Counted from the stretch's first letter, positions 1 to 11,607 are shown. The stretch: 64,000 nt of DNA from Rubrivivax sp. (GCA_026125665.1 JAHCKS010000016.1:1-64000), one strand, 5' to 3'. Translations and numbers: made by a program. The notes: generated by a model from the sequence alone, not told the origin.

Positions 1-890
1 GCGGCGCTGCGCAGCGCGGCCACCTGCGGCAGCGTCGGCGCGGCGATGCCGGTGACGGCGCGTGCCGGCGCGAACGCGATCGTCAGCACGGCGTGCACCT
101 GCGGCGGCTCGAGCAGCGTGCTCTGCCAGCCGACGCGATAGTCGAGCACGAGCGCGCGTGCGTACAGGCCCGCGGTGGCCCCGAGCGCCAACGCCGCGGC
201 TGCGACGTGCAGCACGAGCGCGGCGCGCCCGGCCGCCAGCGGTACGGTCCACTCGGCCCACAGGGCCGCGAAGCGTTGCTCGGGCGTGCCGGCAGTGAGG
301 CGTTGCACCGCCGCCTGCGCCGCGCTGCCGGCACCGCCCAGGGCGCGCTGCGCCAGGCCGCGCAGCGGCCCGGCGGCCGAACCGCCGGCCGCGCCGCCGC
401 GCATGACGAGCTCACGCAGCGCGGCCAGCGCGATCCAGGCGTAGACGAGCAGGTTCCACGCGACGATCACCCAGGCCGGCGCGGCGAGCAGTTCGATGCG
501 CTGCCCGCCGCCCGCGACTTCGGCGGCACCGCCGAGCACGAGGCCGAGCGCCGGCGCGAGCAGCCAGGCCCGCGCTCCCCAGCGGCGCCGCGCCTGCACG
601 CGCGCCAGCGCGGGCCGCCGCGGCAGCAGGCGCTGCATCGCATGGCGCGCCCGCTCGGCCAGCCAGGCGGCATCGCTCGCGCCCGCGCCGGCGGTCTCGT
701 CGGCCAGCCGGCTCGCCCACCTGGCATCCTCGGGCGACCAGAGGGCGTCATCGGGCGGTCCGCCCGCCTCGCAGGCGCGCAGCACCACGAGGCGCCGCGC
801 GTCCTCTTCGGCGAAGGTCAGGGCGCTGCCGGCGGCCAAGCGGCCCTCGGCCGGCCGGGGCGCAGCAGGGGAGTCGGCAGGGCGGCTCAC
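1..890 (-). CDS. DUF2868 family membrane protein (N-terminal part, cut by window edge)
   Basis: The frame is open from a GTG at 890-888 to the left edge, so the C-terminus is missing; about 296 residues are visible. The N-terminal ~100 residues are Ala/Arg-rich and soluble. Two hydrophobic segments follow at about residues 108-124 and 138-160, and another near 245-260. A stretch reading YRVGWQSTLLEPPQVHAV close to the edge is typical of DUF2868 proteins as I remember the family. In Burkholderiales these genes usually sit beside a DUF3482 GTPase-like gene, which would lie outside this window. The biochemical role is not known. The start is chosen because the frame has no earlier start and a TACAGT -10-like box lies 10 bases upstream. 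It is divergent from the lipoprotein gene at 991. Confidence 0.72.
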   Translation of the reverse strand, partial: MSRPADSPAAPRPAEGRLAAGSALTFAEEDARRLVVLRACEAGGPPDDALWSPEDARWASRLADETAGAGASDAAWLAERARHAMQRLLPRRPALARVQARRRWGARAWLLAPALGLVLGGAAEVAGGGQRIELLAAPAWVIVAWNLLVYAWIALAALRELVMRGGAAGGSAAGPLRGLAQRALGGAGSAAQAAVQRLTAGTPEQRFAALWAEWTVPLAAGRAALVLHVAAAALALGATAGLYARALVLDYRVGWQSTLLEPPQVHAVLTIAFAPARAVTGIAAPTLPQVAALRSA

Positions 891-900
891 GGTGCGGCGC

Positions 901-906
901 ACTGTA
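901..906 (-). promoter_or_regulatory. -10-like box of the DUF2868 gene
   Basis: On the minus strand TACAGT occupies 906-901, ten bases before the GTG start. No convincing -35 is visible. A transcript from here would carry only a few bases of leader and there is no Shine-Dalgarno sequence in between. Confidence 0.35.
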
Positions 907-990
907 GCTTGAAGCGACGATGCGACCGCCACCCCGCGCATGCCATCATCGCCACGCCGCCCTCGGCATGGCGGCAGGCGGGGACGCACG

Positions 991-1770
991 ATGCGAGCGA
1001 CGGATGCAACGGCCGCGACGGGGCGGCAGGCGTGGCGGGGAAGCCGGTGGCGGGCTCACCGGCCCGCCACGCGTGCGGCAGGGCTGCTCGCGGCCGCCGC
1101 GCTGCTTGCCGGGTGCGGCGTGCCACAGCGGCTCAACCTGCGCGACACCGATGCGAACGACGCGGCGCTGTTCGTCACGCTGCGGCCTGCCGCGTGGTCG
1201 CGCCCCGGCGGCCCGGCACGCGGCTTCGAGGCGGGCTACCAGGAGTACCGGGCCGAGGGCCCGCACGTGCTTGGCGCCGGCGAGACGCTCACGCTGGGCG
1301 CCCAGGTGGTCAGCGGACCCGACGTGCTGGACCAGCGTGCGAAGGCCGCGGCGTGGCACTTCGGCTTCGTCGACCGCTTCTACTTCGGGCCTTCGTTCGA
1401 GCTCGACGTCGGCGTCGGTGGCCTGAAGCTCGACGTGGACTACGAGCTCAGGCCGCAGAGCGGCGCCACCGGCACGCAGCCCTTCGCGCGCTCGCACACG
1501 CTGCCCTACGGCACGATCACGCCGCGCCAGCGCTTCGGGCCGCACGTGGCGCTGGAGGCGCGCCTGGCCGTGGCCGGCGCGTTCGACCGCGCCAGCCACG
1601 AGCGCCTCGATGCGGCGCTGGTGCTGAGCCCGGTGCGGCAGCTCTCGCTGCGCCTGGGCTACTCGGTGCGCCGCACGGCCGTCTCGTCGTGGAACGATCC
1701 CGTGTTCGACCACGTCGACCTGCGCATCCGCGCACGCGGGCCGTCGGCTTCGGTGCGGCTCGATTTCTGA
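991..1770 (+). CDS. Putative outer-membrane lipoprotein of unknown function
   Basis: This 259-residue protein begins with a basic stretch and a hydrophobic core ending in the lipobox LLAGC (Cys42 from the ATG at 991), so it should be lipid-modified. The rest is rich in alternating hydrophobic/polar strands (for example FGFVDRFYFGPSFELDVGV and RLGYSVRRTAV) and ends in LDF, a pattern that fits a beta-barrel or beta-sandwich envelope protein. I do not recognise the family. An upstream in-frame start at 940 would add 17 arginine-rich residues; 991 gives a more normal signal peptide, although that is still long. The gene stands alone, divergent from DUF2868 and convergent with maeB, separated from the latter by a large inverted repeat. 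Confidence 0.7.
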   Translation: MRATDATAATGRQAWRGSRWRAHRPATRAAGLLAAAALLAGCGVPQRLNLRDTDANDAALFVTLRPAAWSRPGGPARGFEAGYQEYRAEGPHVLGAGETLTLGAQVVSGPDVLDQRAKAAAWHFGFVDRFYFGPSFELDVGVGGLKLDVDYELRPQSGATGTQPFARSHTLPYGTITPRQRFGPHVALEARLAVAGAFDRASHERLDAALVLSPVRQLSLRLGYSVRRTAVSSWNDPVFDHVDLRIRARGPSASVRLDF

Positions 1771-1862
1771 GTATCCCGGGCCGGTGACCGCGCCTGGCGT
1801 TCGCGAAGACGCGATGGGCGGCCCACGATCACCTGCGCACCGGGCCGATGCCGTGGGGCCAC

Positions 1863-1973
1863 TCAGGGCATGGCACCCGAACACACGACGAAAGGCCGAG
1901 CGAACTTCACCGCCGCCGCCGCGCCTCGGAGCGCCGGCGGCGGTGAGCCGTGTGTTCGGGTGCCGAGCCCTGA
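1863..1973. repeat. Nested inverted repeat between convergent genes
   Basis: Outer arms at 1863-1887 and 1949-1973 match at 23 of 25 positions when one is reverse-complemented. Inside them, 1907-1917 and 1936-1946 form a second perfect 11-bp arm pair. Folded, this makes a two-stage hairpin of over 100 bases between the lipoprotein stop (1770) and the maeB stop (2069). There is no T-run, so it is not a classical intrinsic terminator. It may act as a bidirectional transcript end, protect 3' ends, or be a dispersed palindromic element. No gene is seen in 1771-2068. Confidence 0.75.
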
Positions 1974-2068
1974 AGCGGCCCCCCGCGGCCTCGGACTTGC
2001 GCGCCGCGGTTCCGCATGAAGCAAGGTTCAGCTTCTCGTGAGCGCCCCCCGGGGCTGGCCCGGCCGCC

Positions 2069-4390
<2,322 letters not shown>

Positions 4391-4507
4391 GCGGTGTCTC
4401 CTCGGAGTCTTGGTCGGGGCGCGCAGGTTACTCCGTTCGCGCGGGCCGGGAATCCGAGGCACTACGGGTCCCGCCGGCGGCGGGCAGCGCGGCGCCCGGG
4501 GGCCGCG

Positions 4508-5713
4508 TCAGCCCGCCGCGCGCCTGGCGAGGATCTCGAACGCCGGCAGCGTCCTGCCCTCGAGCACCTCGAGGAACGCGCCGCCGCCGGTGGAGATGTA
4601 GCCCACGTCCTTCTCGATGCCGTACTTGGCGATGGCTGCCAGCGTGTCGCCACCGCCGGCGATCGAGAAGGCGCTGCTCTCGGCGATGGCGCGGGCGATC
4701 GTCTCGGTGCCCTTGGCGAAGGCATCGAACTCGAACACACCCACCGGGCCGTTCCAGACGATGGTGCCGGCGGCCTTCAGCTTCGTCGCGAGCATCGCCG
4801 CGGTCTGCGGGCCGATGTCGAGGATCATGTCGTCGGCGGCGACGTCGGCGGCCGCCTTCACGGTGGCCGGCGCGTCGGCCTTGAATGCCTTGGCCACGAC
4901 GACATCCACGGGAATCGGCACGTCGGCGCCACGCGCCTTCATCGCCGCCATCACCGCCTTCGCGTCGCCGAGCAGGTCGGGCTCGGCCAGGCTCTTGCCG
5001 ATCGGCAGCCCGGCGGCGAGCATGAAGGTGTTGGCGATGCCGCCACCGACGACGAGACCGTCCACGTTCTTCGCCAGGCTCTGCAGGATGGTGAGCTTGG
5101 TGCTGACCTTGCTGCCGGCGACGATGGCCACGAGCGGGCGTTTCGGGTTCGCCAGCGCCTTCGTGATGGCGTCGATCTCGGCAGCGAGCAGCGGCCCGGC
5201 GCAGGCGACCTTCGCGAACTGCGCGATGCCGTAGGTGCTGGCCTCGGCGCGGTGCGCGGTGCCGAAGGCGTCGTGCACGAAGATGTCGCACAGCGCCGCC
5301 ATCTTCCTGGCGAGCTCCTCGCTGTTCTTCTTCTCGCCCCTGTTGAGGCGGCAGTTCTCGAGCAGCACCACCTCGCCCGGGGCCACTTGCACGCCGTCGA
5401 CCCAGTTCGCCCGCAGCGGCACCCCCTTCTCGTAGGGTGGCCCGAGCAGCTCGCCCATGCGCGCCGCCACCGGCGCCAGCGAGTCCTCGGGCTTGAACTC
5501 GCCCTCGGTGGGGCGGCCGAGGTGCGACGTGACCATCACCGCCGCGCCGGCCTCGAGCGCCATGCGGATGGCCGGCAGGCTGGCGCGGATGCGCGTGTCC
5601 TCGGTGATCCTGCCCGCGTCGTCCTGCGGCACGTTGAGGTCGGCGCGGATGAAGACGCGCGCGCCCTTGGCGCGGCCGGCGGCGACGAGGTCGGAGAAGC
5701 GGAGGACGTTCAT
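4508..5713 (-). CDS. pgk: Phosphoglycerate kinase
   Basis: This 401-residue cytosolic enzyme transfers phosphate between 1,3-bisphosphoglycerate and ADP in glycolysis and the reverse in gluconeogenesis or the Calvin cycle. The substrate-binding RADLNVP near residue 23, the HLGRP motif near 64, and the nucleotide-binding C-terminal STGGGAFLE all stand in the usual positions. Length is within the normal 387-417 range. It lies between azlD (63-base gap) and maeB on the minus strand. No other glycolytic gene is nearby in this window, whereas in many relatives pgk neighbours gap or pyk. Confidence 0.97.
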   Translation of the reverse strand: MNVLRFSDLVAAGRAKGARVFIRADLNVPQDDAGRITEDTRIRASLPAIRMALEAGAAVMVTSHLGRPTEGEFKPEDSLAPVAARMGELLGPPYEKGVPLRANWVDGVQVAPGEVVLLENCRLNRGEKKNSEELARKMAALCDIFVHDAFGTAHRAEASTYGIAQFAKVACAGPLLAAEIDAITKALANPKRPLVAIVAGSKVSTKLTILQSLAKNVDGLVVGGGIANTFMLAAGLPIGKSLAEPDLLGDAKAVMAAMKARGADVPIPVDVVVAKAFKADAPATVKAAADVAADDMILDIGPQTAAMLATKLKAAGTIVWNGPVGVFEFDAFAKGTETIARAIAESSAFSIAGGGDTLAAIAKYGIEKDVGYISTGGGAFLEVLEGRTLPAFEILARRAAG

Positions 5714-5776
5714 GGCGCGGGTCTCTCGAAAGGCGATGGAGAAGGAGGAAGAAGGTGAACGCGAAATTCTAGGAAC

Positions 5777-6124
5777 TCACCACCCGAGCCCCAGCCGCAG
5801 CGGCAGCAGCACCGCCATGCCGACGACGATGGTGCCGAGGATGCCGCGGCGCCACCAGAACCACGCGGCCGCCGCGGCGACGGCGAAGAGGCGCGCATCG
5901 AGCAGCGTCGTGATGAGTCGGCCTTCACGCAGCACGATCTCCGGCAACACGACCGCGGCCAGCGCCGCCAGCGGCGCGTAGCGCAGGCCTTCGCGCAGCC
6001 AACCCGGAAACGGGATCTCGCGCCGCGTGAAGAGGAAGAAACCGCGCGTCAGCAGCGTGATGGCGGTGAGCCCGACGATGGCAAGCACCGCCTCGCCCGC
6101 GGCCATCGGGACGCCCGCGCTCAT
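5777..6124 (-). CDS. azlD: AzlD-type branched-chain amino acid exporter subunit
   Basis: A 115-residue membrane protein with about four hydrophobic segments and the basic loop TRREIPFPGWL. AzlD is the small partner of AzlC; together they export branched-chain amino acids or toxic analogues across the inner membrane (family knowledge from Bacillus AzlCD and E. coli YgaZH). The ATG at 6124 overlaps the azlC stop by four bases (ATGA), so translation is coupled to the large subunit. Length is typical. Confidence 0.88.
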   Translation of the reverse strand: MSAGVPMAAGEAVLAIVGLTAITLLTRGFFLFTRREIPFPGWLREGLRYAPLAALAAVVLPEIVLREGRLITTLLDARLFAVAAAAAWFWWRRGILGTIVVGMAVLLPLRLGLGW

Positions 6125-6951
6125 GGGGGTGTCTCCGCGTCACGGCCGGCCGCAGGCGCGGGCAAGGCCGCGGCGCCGCCGCGCGTGTGCTCGATCAACA
6201 CCCCCACCGCCACCGCCGCGGCGATGGCCACGACGATGTTCAGGCGCAGCGGCAGCGCGTAGGCCGCCACGGCGGCACAGCCGGCCACGAGCGCCGCCAC
6301 CGCGGTGGCGCGGTCGCTCGTCAACGACAGCGCGATGCCCAGCAGCGCCAGCACGCCGGCAAAGCCGATGTCCCAGTGCGCTGGCACGAGGTGCGCCAGC
6401 AGGATGCCGGCGATCGACGGCACCTGCCAGCCGAACCAGCTCGACACCGCGCCGCCCCAGAAGTAGGGCGGCTGCGCCGGGTCGGGCCGAGGCTCGGGGA
6501 AGCGGCGCACGAACAGCGCCGTGTTCAGGTCGGCGGTGAAGTACGCCATGCGCACGCGCTCGTGCCACGCGAGGTGCAGCACGTAGGGCCGCCACACGGC
6601 GCTGAAGATGACGAAGCGCAGGTTGACGCACAGCGCCGTGGCCCACACCACCCACACCGGCGCCCCGCTGCTCATCAGCGGCAGCACCGCGAGCTGCGCG
6701 CTGCCGGCGAAGACGAGCAGCGACATCAGCACCATCACCTCGATGCCGAGGCCGCTCTTGCCCATCGCCACGCCGGTGATGAGGCCCCAGGCGGCGATGC
6801 CGAGCGTGGTGGGGAACATCTCCACCGCGCCGCGGCGGAACTCGGGGTGGCGCCAGAGGCGCGGCGTCGCCGTACCGGCGGGGGCAGGCGCGTTCTCGCC
6901 GGGAGGTGGGGCCGGGGTGTCCGAGGGGGGCGAAGCGCTCACCTGCCGCAT
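6121..6951 (-). CDS. azlC: AzlC-type branched-chain amino acid exporter, large subunit
   Basis: About 276 residues from the ATG at 6951, with an unusually long, proline-rich, cytosolic N-terminus of about 45 residues before the conserved RRGAVEMFPTTLGIAAWG. The family signature FAGSAQ is present, followed by several membrane spans. The GTG at 6942 is an equally possible start and shortens it by three residues. Either would leave the Pro-rich leader intact, which is longer than in most AzlC proteins (about 230 residues). It ends inside the azlD start (ATGA), so the two subunits are made together. Substrate is inferred from the family only. Confidence 0.88.
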   Translation of the reverse strand: MRQVSASPPSDTPAPPPGENAPAPAGTATPRLWRHPEFRRGAVEMFPTTLGIAAWGLITGVAMGKSGLGIEVMVLMSLLVFAGSAQLAVLPLMSSGAPVWVVWATALCVNLRFVIFSAVWRPYVLHLAWHERVRMAYFTADLNTALFVRRFPEPRPDPAQPPYFWGGAVSSWFGWQVPSIAGILLAHLVPAHWDIGFAGVLALLGIALSLTSDRATAVAALVAGCAAVAAYALPLRLNIVVAIAAAVAVGVLIEHTRGGAAALPAPAAGRDAETPP

Positions 6952-7009
6952 TGTCGCGGCGTGGCGGGGCCCCGGTCGCCGCGGGCCTTGCGGCGGTGCC
7001 GCCCGCGCC

Positions 7010-7771
7010 TCAGCGGCGGCGCACGCTGCCGCTGCCGGCAACGGTGCTGGACACCTCCGCGTCGCCTCGGTAGGTGACGTCGCCGCTGCCGGCGATGGCC
7101 ACGTCGAGCTTCTTCTGCGCCTGCACCACCGCGTCGCCGCTGCCGGCGATGCTGACGCTGACCTCGTCGGCGCGCAGATCGCGCGCCGCCACGTCGCCGC
7201 TGCCGGCGATGCGGATCCTCAGGCGCGTGGCTTCGCCGTCGGCGCGCACGTCGCCGCTGCCCGACAGCGCGATCTCGCACGACTCGGTCTTGAGCCCCGT
7301 CAGCGCCGCGTCGCCGCTGCCCGACAACGCCACGCGCAGCGACGGCGTGCTGAAGGCCTCGACGCGCGCGTCGCCCGAGCCGGCGACGGCCAGCACCGTC
7401 AGGCGCGGCGTGACCACCTGCACCACCGGCTTGCTGCGCGTCGTGAGGTTGGCGTCGGACTTCCAGCGCACGACGAGGCGCGCGCCGCTGCCCGACGGCT
7501 CGACGACGGTCTCGAGCAGCGGCAGCAGGTTGTCGTCGGCGGTGACGCTGACACTCGTCTTGGCACCCTGGCGCACGACGACGTCGATCGAGCCGAGCAG
7601 GCCGACGGCGTCGAAGTCGCCGACCGTGCGCGCTTCGGTGGCGGCGCGGCCGGAGCCGACGACGCGCTCACGCGCCCACGCCGCGGGCGGGGCGGCCAGC
7701 GAGGCCGCGAAGGCGGCGGCAGCGAGGGCCTGCAGCAGCAGGGTGCGACGCAGGTGCAGCGGGGTGGGCAT
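7010..7771 (-). CDS. Secreted GIN-domain (DUF2807) beta-helix protein
   Basis: A 253-residue exported protein: a signal peptide with cleavage expected after AAWA near residue 34, then a right-handed beta-helix-like body. The body contains at least seven copies of a (A/S)GSGD turn spaced by about 16-24 residues, the hallmark of the GIN or putative auto-transporter-adhesin head domain. The DNA shows the same periodicity as repeated TCGCCGCTGCC blocks. These proteins are periplasmic or surface-exposed and their function is unknown. The start at 7771 is preceded by a strong GGAGGAA; longer in-frame starts would destroy the signal peptide. It lies 58 bases upstream of azlC and may be in the same transcript. 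Confidence 0.88.
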   Translation of the reverse strand: MPTPLHLRRTLLLQALAAAAFAASLAAPPAAWARERVVGSGRAATEARTVGDFDAVGLLGSIDVVVRQGAKTSVSVTADDNLLPLLETVVEPSGSGARLVVRWKSDANLTTRSKPVVQVVTPRLTVLAVAGSGDARVEAFSTPSLRVALSGSGDAALTGLKTESCEIALSGSGDVRADGEATRLRIRIAGSGDVAARDLRADEVSVSIAGSGDAVVQAQKKLDVAIAGSGDVTYRGDAEVSSTVAGSGSVRRR

Positions 7772-7931
7772 GGCGGTTCCTCCGGGCTTCGAGTGCCGCG
7801 CACTGTGCCAGCGCCGGGGCCGGGCCATCGGTGCCGATGCGACAGGCTGCAGCACGCGGCGACGATCGCGCCGCAAGGCGCGACGCGCGGCGCGCCGCGA
7901 CCGCACCCCGCCTTCGGCAGCTCAGTGCAGC

Positions 7932-8339
7932 TCAGTGCGGCTTGGCGGCCGCGGTGCGCGCTGGTGTGCTGCCGCGGCCGGACTCGGCGCCGCTGCGTGG
8001 CGAGTCCTTCGTGCCGGGCTTGTTGCCAGCCGCTTCGCCCTCGCCTTCCGCCTCGGCGGCGGCCGTCGCGTCGGTGGCGGGCATCGGTTCCATCTTGTTC
8101 TCGCGCATGTAGTCGTTCATCTCGCGCCAGCCGGCGAAGACGGCCGCCTTGTCCGCCTTGCGGTTGGCGGCGTAACACTGCTCGATCGATCGCGCGGCGT
8201 GGCGGCACGCACCGCCGATGGCCTTGCCCTCGGCCTCGCGGCGCGCGGCGACGGCACTGGCCCCCTCGATGCCGAGCAGGTCGCAGCCGGCCATGAGCGG
8301 CGGCAGCGCGACGAGGGCAAGGGCGATGAGGCGGCGCAT
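7932..8339 (-). CDS. Small lipoprotein of unknown function
   Basis: A 135-residue protein with a short basic N-terminus, hydrophobic core and lipobox LMAGC (Cys19). The mature part has four scattered cysteines and a helical middle region (RSIEQCYAANRKADKAAVFAGWREMNDYM), then a disordered tail rich in Ala, Gly, Glu, Lys and Pro. I recognise no family. The start at 8339 is chosen because it gives a compact lipoprotein signal; a longer frame runs back to 8543 and overlaps the fmt stop region. Located between fmt and the GIN-domain gene on the same strand. Confidence 0.72.
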   Translation of the reverse strand: MRRLIALALVALPPLMAGCDLLGIEGASAVAARREAEGKAIGGACRHAARSIEQCYAANRKADKAAVFAGWREMNDYMRENKMEPMPATDATAAAEAEGEGEAAGNKPGTKDSPRSGAESGRGSTPARTAAAKPH

Positions 8340-8515
8340 GGTGGGCGAGGGAAGCGCACCGTCGCCGCGGGCGCGGAGACGCTGTGCCTTCCATATCGGC
8401 CGGGGCGCGGCTGGCTTGAGGCGTCTGGATGCATTGGCCGTGCGGGGCGGGCAGCTCGTGCCGGCCCGCCCGGAACCCGCCGTGGCCGCGGGGGCCGAAC
8501 CGGCGGGCGCCAGTC

Positions 8516-9472
8516 TCAGGCGCTGCCGCCGCGGCGCAGCCACTGCTGCGCCGCCTGCCGGCGGCCGCCGGGCGCCTGCACCTCGAGGACCTCGAGCGCG
8601 GCCGGCTGCGCCGACGCCCTCCCGACCGGGGCACCGCAGGCGATGACCAGGCGCCCCGCCCCGGCCGCAACCCGCCCGCCGGGCGGCACGCCGGCGGCAC
8701 CTTCGACGACGCGGCCGCGCCAGACCTTCAGCAGCTGGCCATCGAGTTCGGCCGTGCAGCCGGGAAACGGGTCGAAGGCGCGCAGGCGCCGCTCGATCAC
8801 CTCGGCCGGCTGCCGCCAGTCGATCGCCGCCTCGGCCTTGTCGATCTTGCGCGCGTAGGTCACGCCCTCGGCCGGCTGCGGCCGCGCGGGCAGCGAGGGC
8901 AGGCGGGCCAGGGCCTGCACGATGAGCCGCGCACCCAGCGGCGCCAGGCGGTCGTGCAGCGTCGCCGCGGTGTCCTCGGCGGTGATCGGCAAGGCCTCCT
9001 CGAGCAGCATCGGCCCGGTGTCGAGGCCCTCGTCCATGCGCATGATGGTGATGCCGGTGGTGGCGTCACCCGCCTCGACGGCGCGCTGGATAGGCGCGGC
9101 GCCGCGCCAGCGCGGCAGCAGGGAGCCGTGGATGTTCAGGCAGCCGTCGGCAGGCAGGTCGAGCACCCAGCGAGGCAGGATCAGCCCGTAGGCGGCCACC
9201 ACCATCACCTGCGGCGCTGCGGCGCGCAGGGCCCGCGCGGCCGCCTCGGCCTCGTCGGCATGCTTGCCGTCCAGGCGCAGGCTGCGCGGCTGCGCGAGCG
9301 GCAGCCCGCGCTGCCGGGCGAACTGCGTCACCGGCGAGGCCTGCAGCTTCAGGCCGCGGCCCGCCGGGCGGTCGGGCTGCGTGAGCACGAGCGCCACGTC
9401 GTGCCCGGCAGCGAGCAGCGCATGCAGCGCCGCGCGCGCGAATTCGGGCGTACCGGCGAAGGCGATCCTCAT
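8516..9472 (-). CDS. fmt: Methionyl-tRNA formyltransferase
   Basis: The 318-residue enzyme formylates Met-tRNA(fMet) with 10-formyl-tetrahydrofolate so that it can initiate translation. Visible motifs are [12 protein letters not shown] at the N-terminus, [10 protein letters not shown] near residue 33, and the catalytic-domain [19 protein letters not shown] (Asn/His pair) near 110-128, followed by [17 protein letters not shown]. The C-terminal OB-like domain follows. It sits 37 bases downstream of def, the enzyme that later removes the formyl group, an arrangement shared by many bacteria. Confidence 0.97.
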   Translation of the reverse strand: MRIAFAGTPEFARAALHALLAAGHDVALVLTQPDRPAGRGLKLQASPVTQFARQRGLPLAQPRSLRLDGKHADEAEAAARALRAAAPQVMVVAAYGLILPRWVLDLPADGCLNIHGSLLPRWRGAAPIQRAVEAGDATTGITIMRMDEGLDTGPMLLEEALPITAEDTAATLHDRLAPLGARLIVQALARLPSLPARPQPAEGVTYARKIDKAEAAIDWRQPAEVIERRLRAFDPFPGCTAELDGQLLKVWRGRVVEGAAGVPPGGRVAAGAGRLVIACGAPVGRASAQPAALEVLEVQAPGGRRQAAQQWLRRGGSA

Positions 9473-9509
9473 GGCCCGCGGCGCCGAGCGAACCGGCCGC
9501 GCGAGGCCT

Positions 9510-10022
9510 TCAGCGGCGCAGCTCCTCGCGCGTCTTCTTCAGCATCTTGGTGCGGATGCGCTCGCGCTTCAGCGTGCTCAGGTACTCGACGAACACCTTG
9601 CCGACCAGGTGGTCCATCTCGTGCTGCACGCACACCGCGACGAGCCCTTCGGCCTCGAGGTCGAACGGCGCGCCGTCGCGGCCGAGCGCCCGCACGGTGA
9701 CACGCGCGTGGCGCTCGACCTTGTCGTAGATCTGCGGCACCGACAGGCACCCCTCCTCGGCCACCGCAAGCTCGGTGCTGCGGGCGATGATCTCCGGGTT
9801 GATGAGCACGAGCGGGCTGTGCCGCTCGCCGGACGTGTCCATGACGATGACGCGCTCGTGCACGTCGACCTGCGTGGCGGCCAGGCCCACGCCTTCCGCG
9901 GCGTACATCGTCTCGAGCATGTCGTCGACGAGACGGCGGATGCGTTCGTCGACCGCCGCCACGGGCTTGGCCACCGTGTGCAGGCGAGGGTCGGGGTAAC
10001 GCAGGATGTTCAGCTTGGCCAT
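9510..10022 (-). CDS. def: Peptide deformylase
   Basis: A 170-residue iron/zinc hydrolase that removes the N-formyl group from nascent proteins. All three family motifs are present: [16 protein letters not shown] and HEMDHL, giving the Cys and two His metal ligands and the catalytic Glu. The ATG at 10022 starts the normal [15 protein letters not shown]-terminus. It is the first gene of def-fmt and diverges from the LysM-dprA-smg group across a 382-base gap. Confidence 0.97.
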   Translation of the reverse strand: MAKLNILRYPDPRLHTVAKPVAAVDERIRRLVDDMLETMYAAEGVGLAATQVDVHERVIVMDTSGERHSPLVLINPEIIARSTELAVAEEGCLSVPQIYDKVERHARVTVRALGRDGAPFDLEAEGLVAVCVQHEMDHLVGKVFVEYLSTLKRERIRTKMLKKTREELRR

Positions 10023-10404
10023 CGTCGTCAGGAGCGCGGCGCGGTGCGGCAGGTCGGCGTGCCGGACGGGCGCCGCGCCAGCGCCGCCCTGCGGCCCGCG
10101 GGCAACAGGACGCAACAGGTGTCGGTCCACCGCAACGCCTGCCCCCCGTGAAGGCCTGCACGCGAGGCCGGCGAGGGGGGTGGTTTCATTGCGGCATCAA
10201 GGGTTTACGGGCAGAATCTGTGAAACCATATGAGCATTCTCGGCGTGCTTTTCAAGCCCCGTCCGCCTGAGCGGGCGACGCGAAAGAATGCGGTCCGCCA
10301 TTGTGGCATCGGCGCTGCCTGACCCCATGCCGCAGCGCCATTCCCCGCGCCCCGCGCCGCCTGGCGCGCGGGGTGCCACTCGGTGAATCTGGGAGACCTT
10401 CTCG
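10023..10404. other. Divergent intergenic region between def and the LysM gene
   Basis: No coding frame with credible composition is seen in these 382 bases. They contain the 13-mer TCAAGGGTTTACG at 10197-10209, which recurs upstream of glyQ, a weak sigma-70-like promoter toward the LysM gene (see next entry), and a GC-rich hairpin-forming stretch near 10348-10372 in what would be the LysM leader. Confidence 0.6.
10204..10232 (+). promoter_or_regulatory. Weak candidate promoter for LysM-dprA-smg
   Basis: TTTACG (10204-10209) and CATATG (10227-10232) are separated by 17 bases. The match to TTGACA/TATAAT is only 4/6 and 3/6, but this is the most A+T-rich spot in the gap. It would give a leader of about 165 bases. 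Confidence 0.25.
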
Positions 10405-11607
10405 ATGACCACCCGCCTGCGTCACAGCCAGCCCACCGCCCGACCCCTGCCCCGGCTGGCGCAGAGCCTGCCCGGGCTGCTGGCCGGCGCGGCGCTGCTG
10501 GCCGCCCTGGGCAGCGCCTGGGCGCAGCCGAGCCGCATGCCGATCTACCCGCAGTGGCGCGAGACGGCCCGTCAGGTGGCAGAGGCCGGCGTGCCGCTGG
10601 AGGAGCTGGCGCCCAACGCCCCCGACAGCTACACCGTGCAGCGCGGCGACACGCTGTGGGGCATCTCCTCGATCTACCTCAAGCGGCCCTGGCGGTGGCC
10701 CGAACTGTGGGGCATGAACCTCGAGCAGATCCGCAACCCGCACCTCATCTTCCCCGGGCAGGTGCTGGTGCTGGAGAAGCTGGGCGATCGTGCCCGCCTC
10801 GCCGTCGGCCAGGGCATCCCGGGCACCGTGCGGCTGTCGCCGCGCGTGCGCAGCGAGACACTCGACAACGGGGCCATCGCCGCCATCCCGCTGCACCTGA
10901 TCGGCCCCTTCCTGGCCGAGGCGGCCGTGTTCGAGACGAACGAGCTCGACAAGGCACCGCGCATCGTCGCCACGCAGGAGGGCCGCGTCATGGTCTCGCG
11001 CGGCGAGACAGCCTACGTGCGCGGCGACCTCGCCGGCGCGCGCGACTTCCGCCTCTTCCGCGAGCTCAAGCCGCTCGTCGACCCCGAAACGCGCGAGATC
11101 CTGGGCTACGAGGGCCGCTACGTCGGCACGGCCGAGATGGTGGCGGCCGAAGGCACGATGGCCGTTCCGGGCGGTGGCGGTGCCGCCATCGCCGTGCCGG
11201 CCACCTTCCGCGTCACCAGCAGCCGGCTCGAGGCGGGTGTGGGCGACCGCCTGTCGCCGGTGCCGCAGCAGGAGCTCGTGGCCTACGTGCCGCGTTCGCC
11301 CGACAAGCCCGTCGACGGACGCATCGTCTCGATCTACGGTGACGGGCTCAAGGCCGGTCAGAACCAGGTGGTGGCGCTCAACCGGGGCTCGCGTGACGGG
11401 CTCGAGCGCGGCCACGTGCTGGCGCTGTGGCGCGCCGGCCGCATGGCCGTCGACACCACCACGCCGGGGCAGCGCACCGCCATGCGGCTGCCCGACGAGC
11501 GGCACGGCCTGCTGTTCGTCTTCCGCACGTTCGAGCGCGTGTCCTACGCGCTGATCCTGAACGTGCAGGACCCGGTGGAAGCGGGCGACCGGTTCACGCA
11601 GCCCTGA
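10405..11607 (+). CDS. Exported LysM peptidoglycan-binding protein
   Basis: The 400-residue product has a Tat/Sec-like signal region (residues 1-40, cleavage expected after SAWA) and one LysM domain at about 76-124 (SYTVQRGDTLWGISSIYLKRPWRWPELWGMN, split here by its Trp-rich insert). The remaining 270 residues form a conserved domain of unknown role found downstream of LysM in Burkholderiales proteins encoded beside dprA. LysM binds N-acetylglucosamine in peptidoglycan, so the protein probably sits in the periplasm at the wall. No catalytic motif is seen. Its stop overlaps the presumed dprA start (CTGA), implying coupled translation. Confidence 0.9.
   Translation: MTTRLRHSQPTARPLPRLAQSLPGLLAGAALLAALGSAWAQPSRMPIYPQWRETARQVAEAGVPLEELAPNAPDSYTVQRGDTLWGISSIYLKRPWRWPELWGMNLEQIRNPHLIFPGQVLVLEKLGDRARLAVGQGIPGTVRLSPRVRSETLDNGAIAAIPLHLIGPFLAEAAVFETNELDKAPRIVATQEGRVMVSRGETAYVRGDLAGARDFRLFRELKPLVDPETREILGYEGRYVGTAEMVAAEGTMAVPGGGGAAIAVPATFRVTSSRLEAGVGDRLSPVPQQELVAYVPRSPDKPVDGRIVSIYGDGLKAGQNQVVALNRGSRDGLERGHVLALWRAGRMAVDTTTPGQRTAMRLPDERHGLLFVFRTFERVSYALILNVQDPVEAGDRFTQP

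Noticed and set aside
93-1787. A 564-residue plus-strand open frame
   Set aside because: It is very Arg/Ala/Gly-rich without any domain, and lies antisense to DUF2868 and out of frame over the lipoprotein gene. It is a GC-skew shadow.
10346-10374. Terminator or riboswitch in the LysM leader
   Set aside because: It is a GC-rich dyad without T-run, and no known ligand-binding motif is recognisable.
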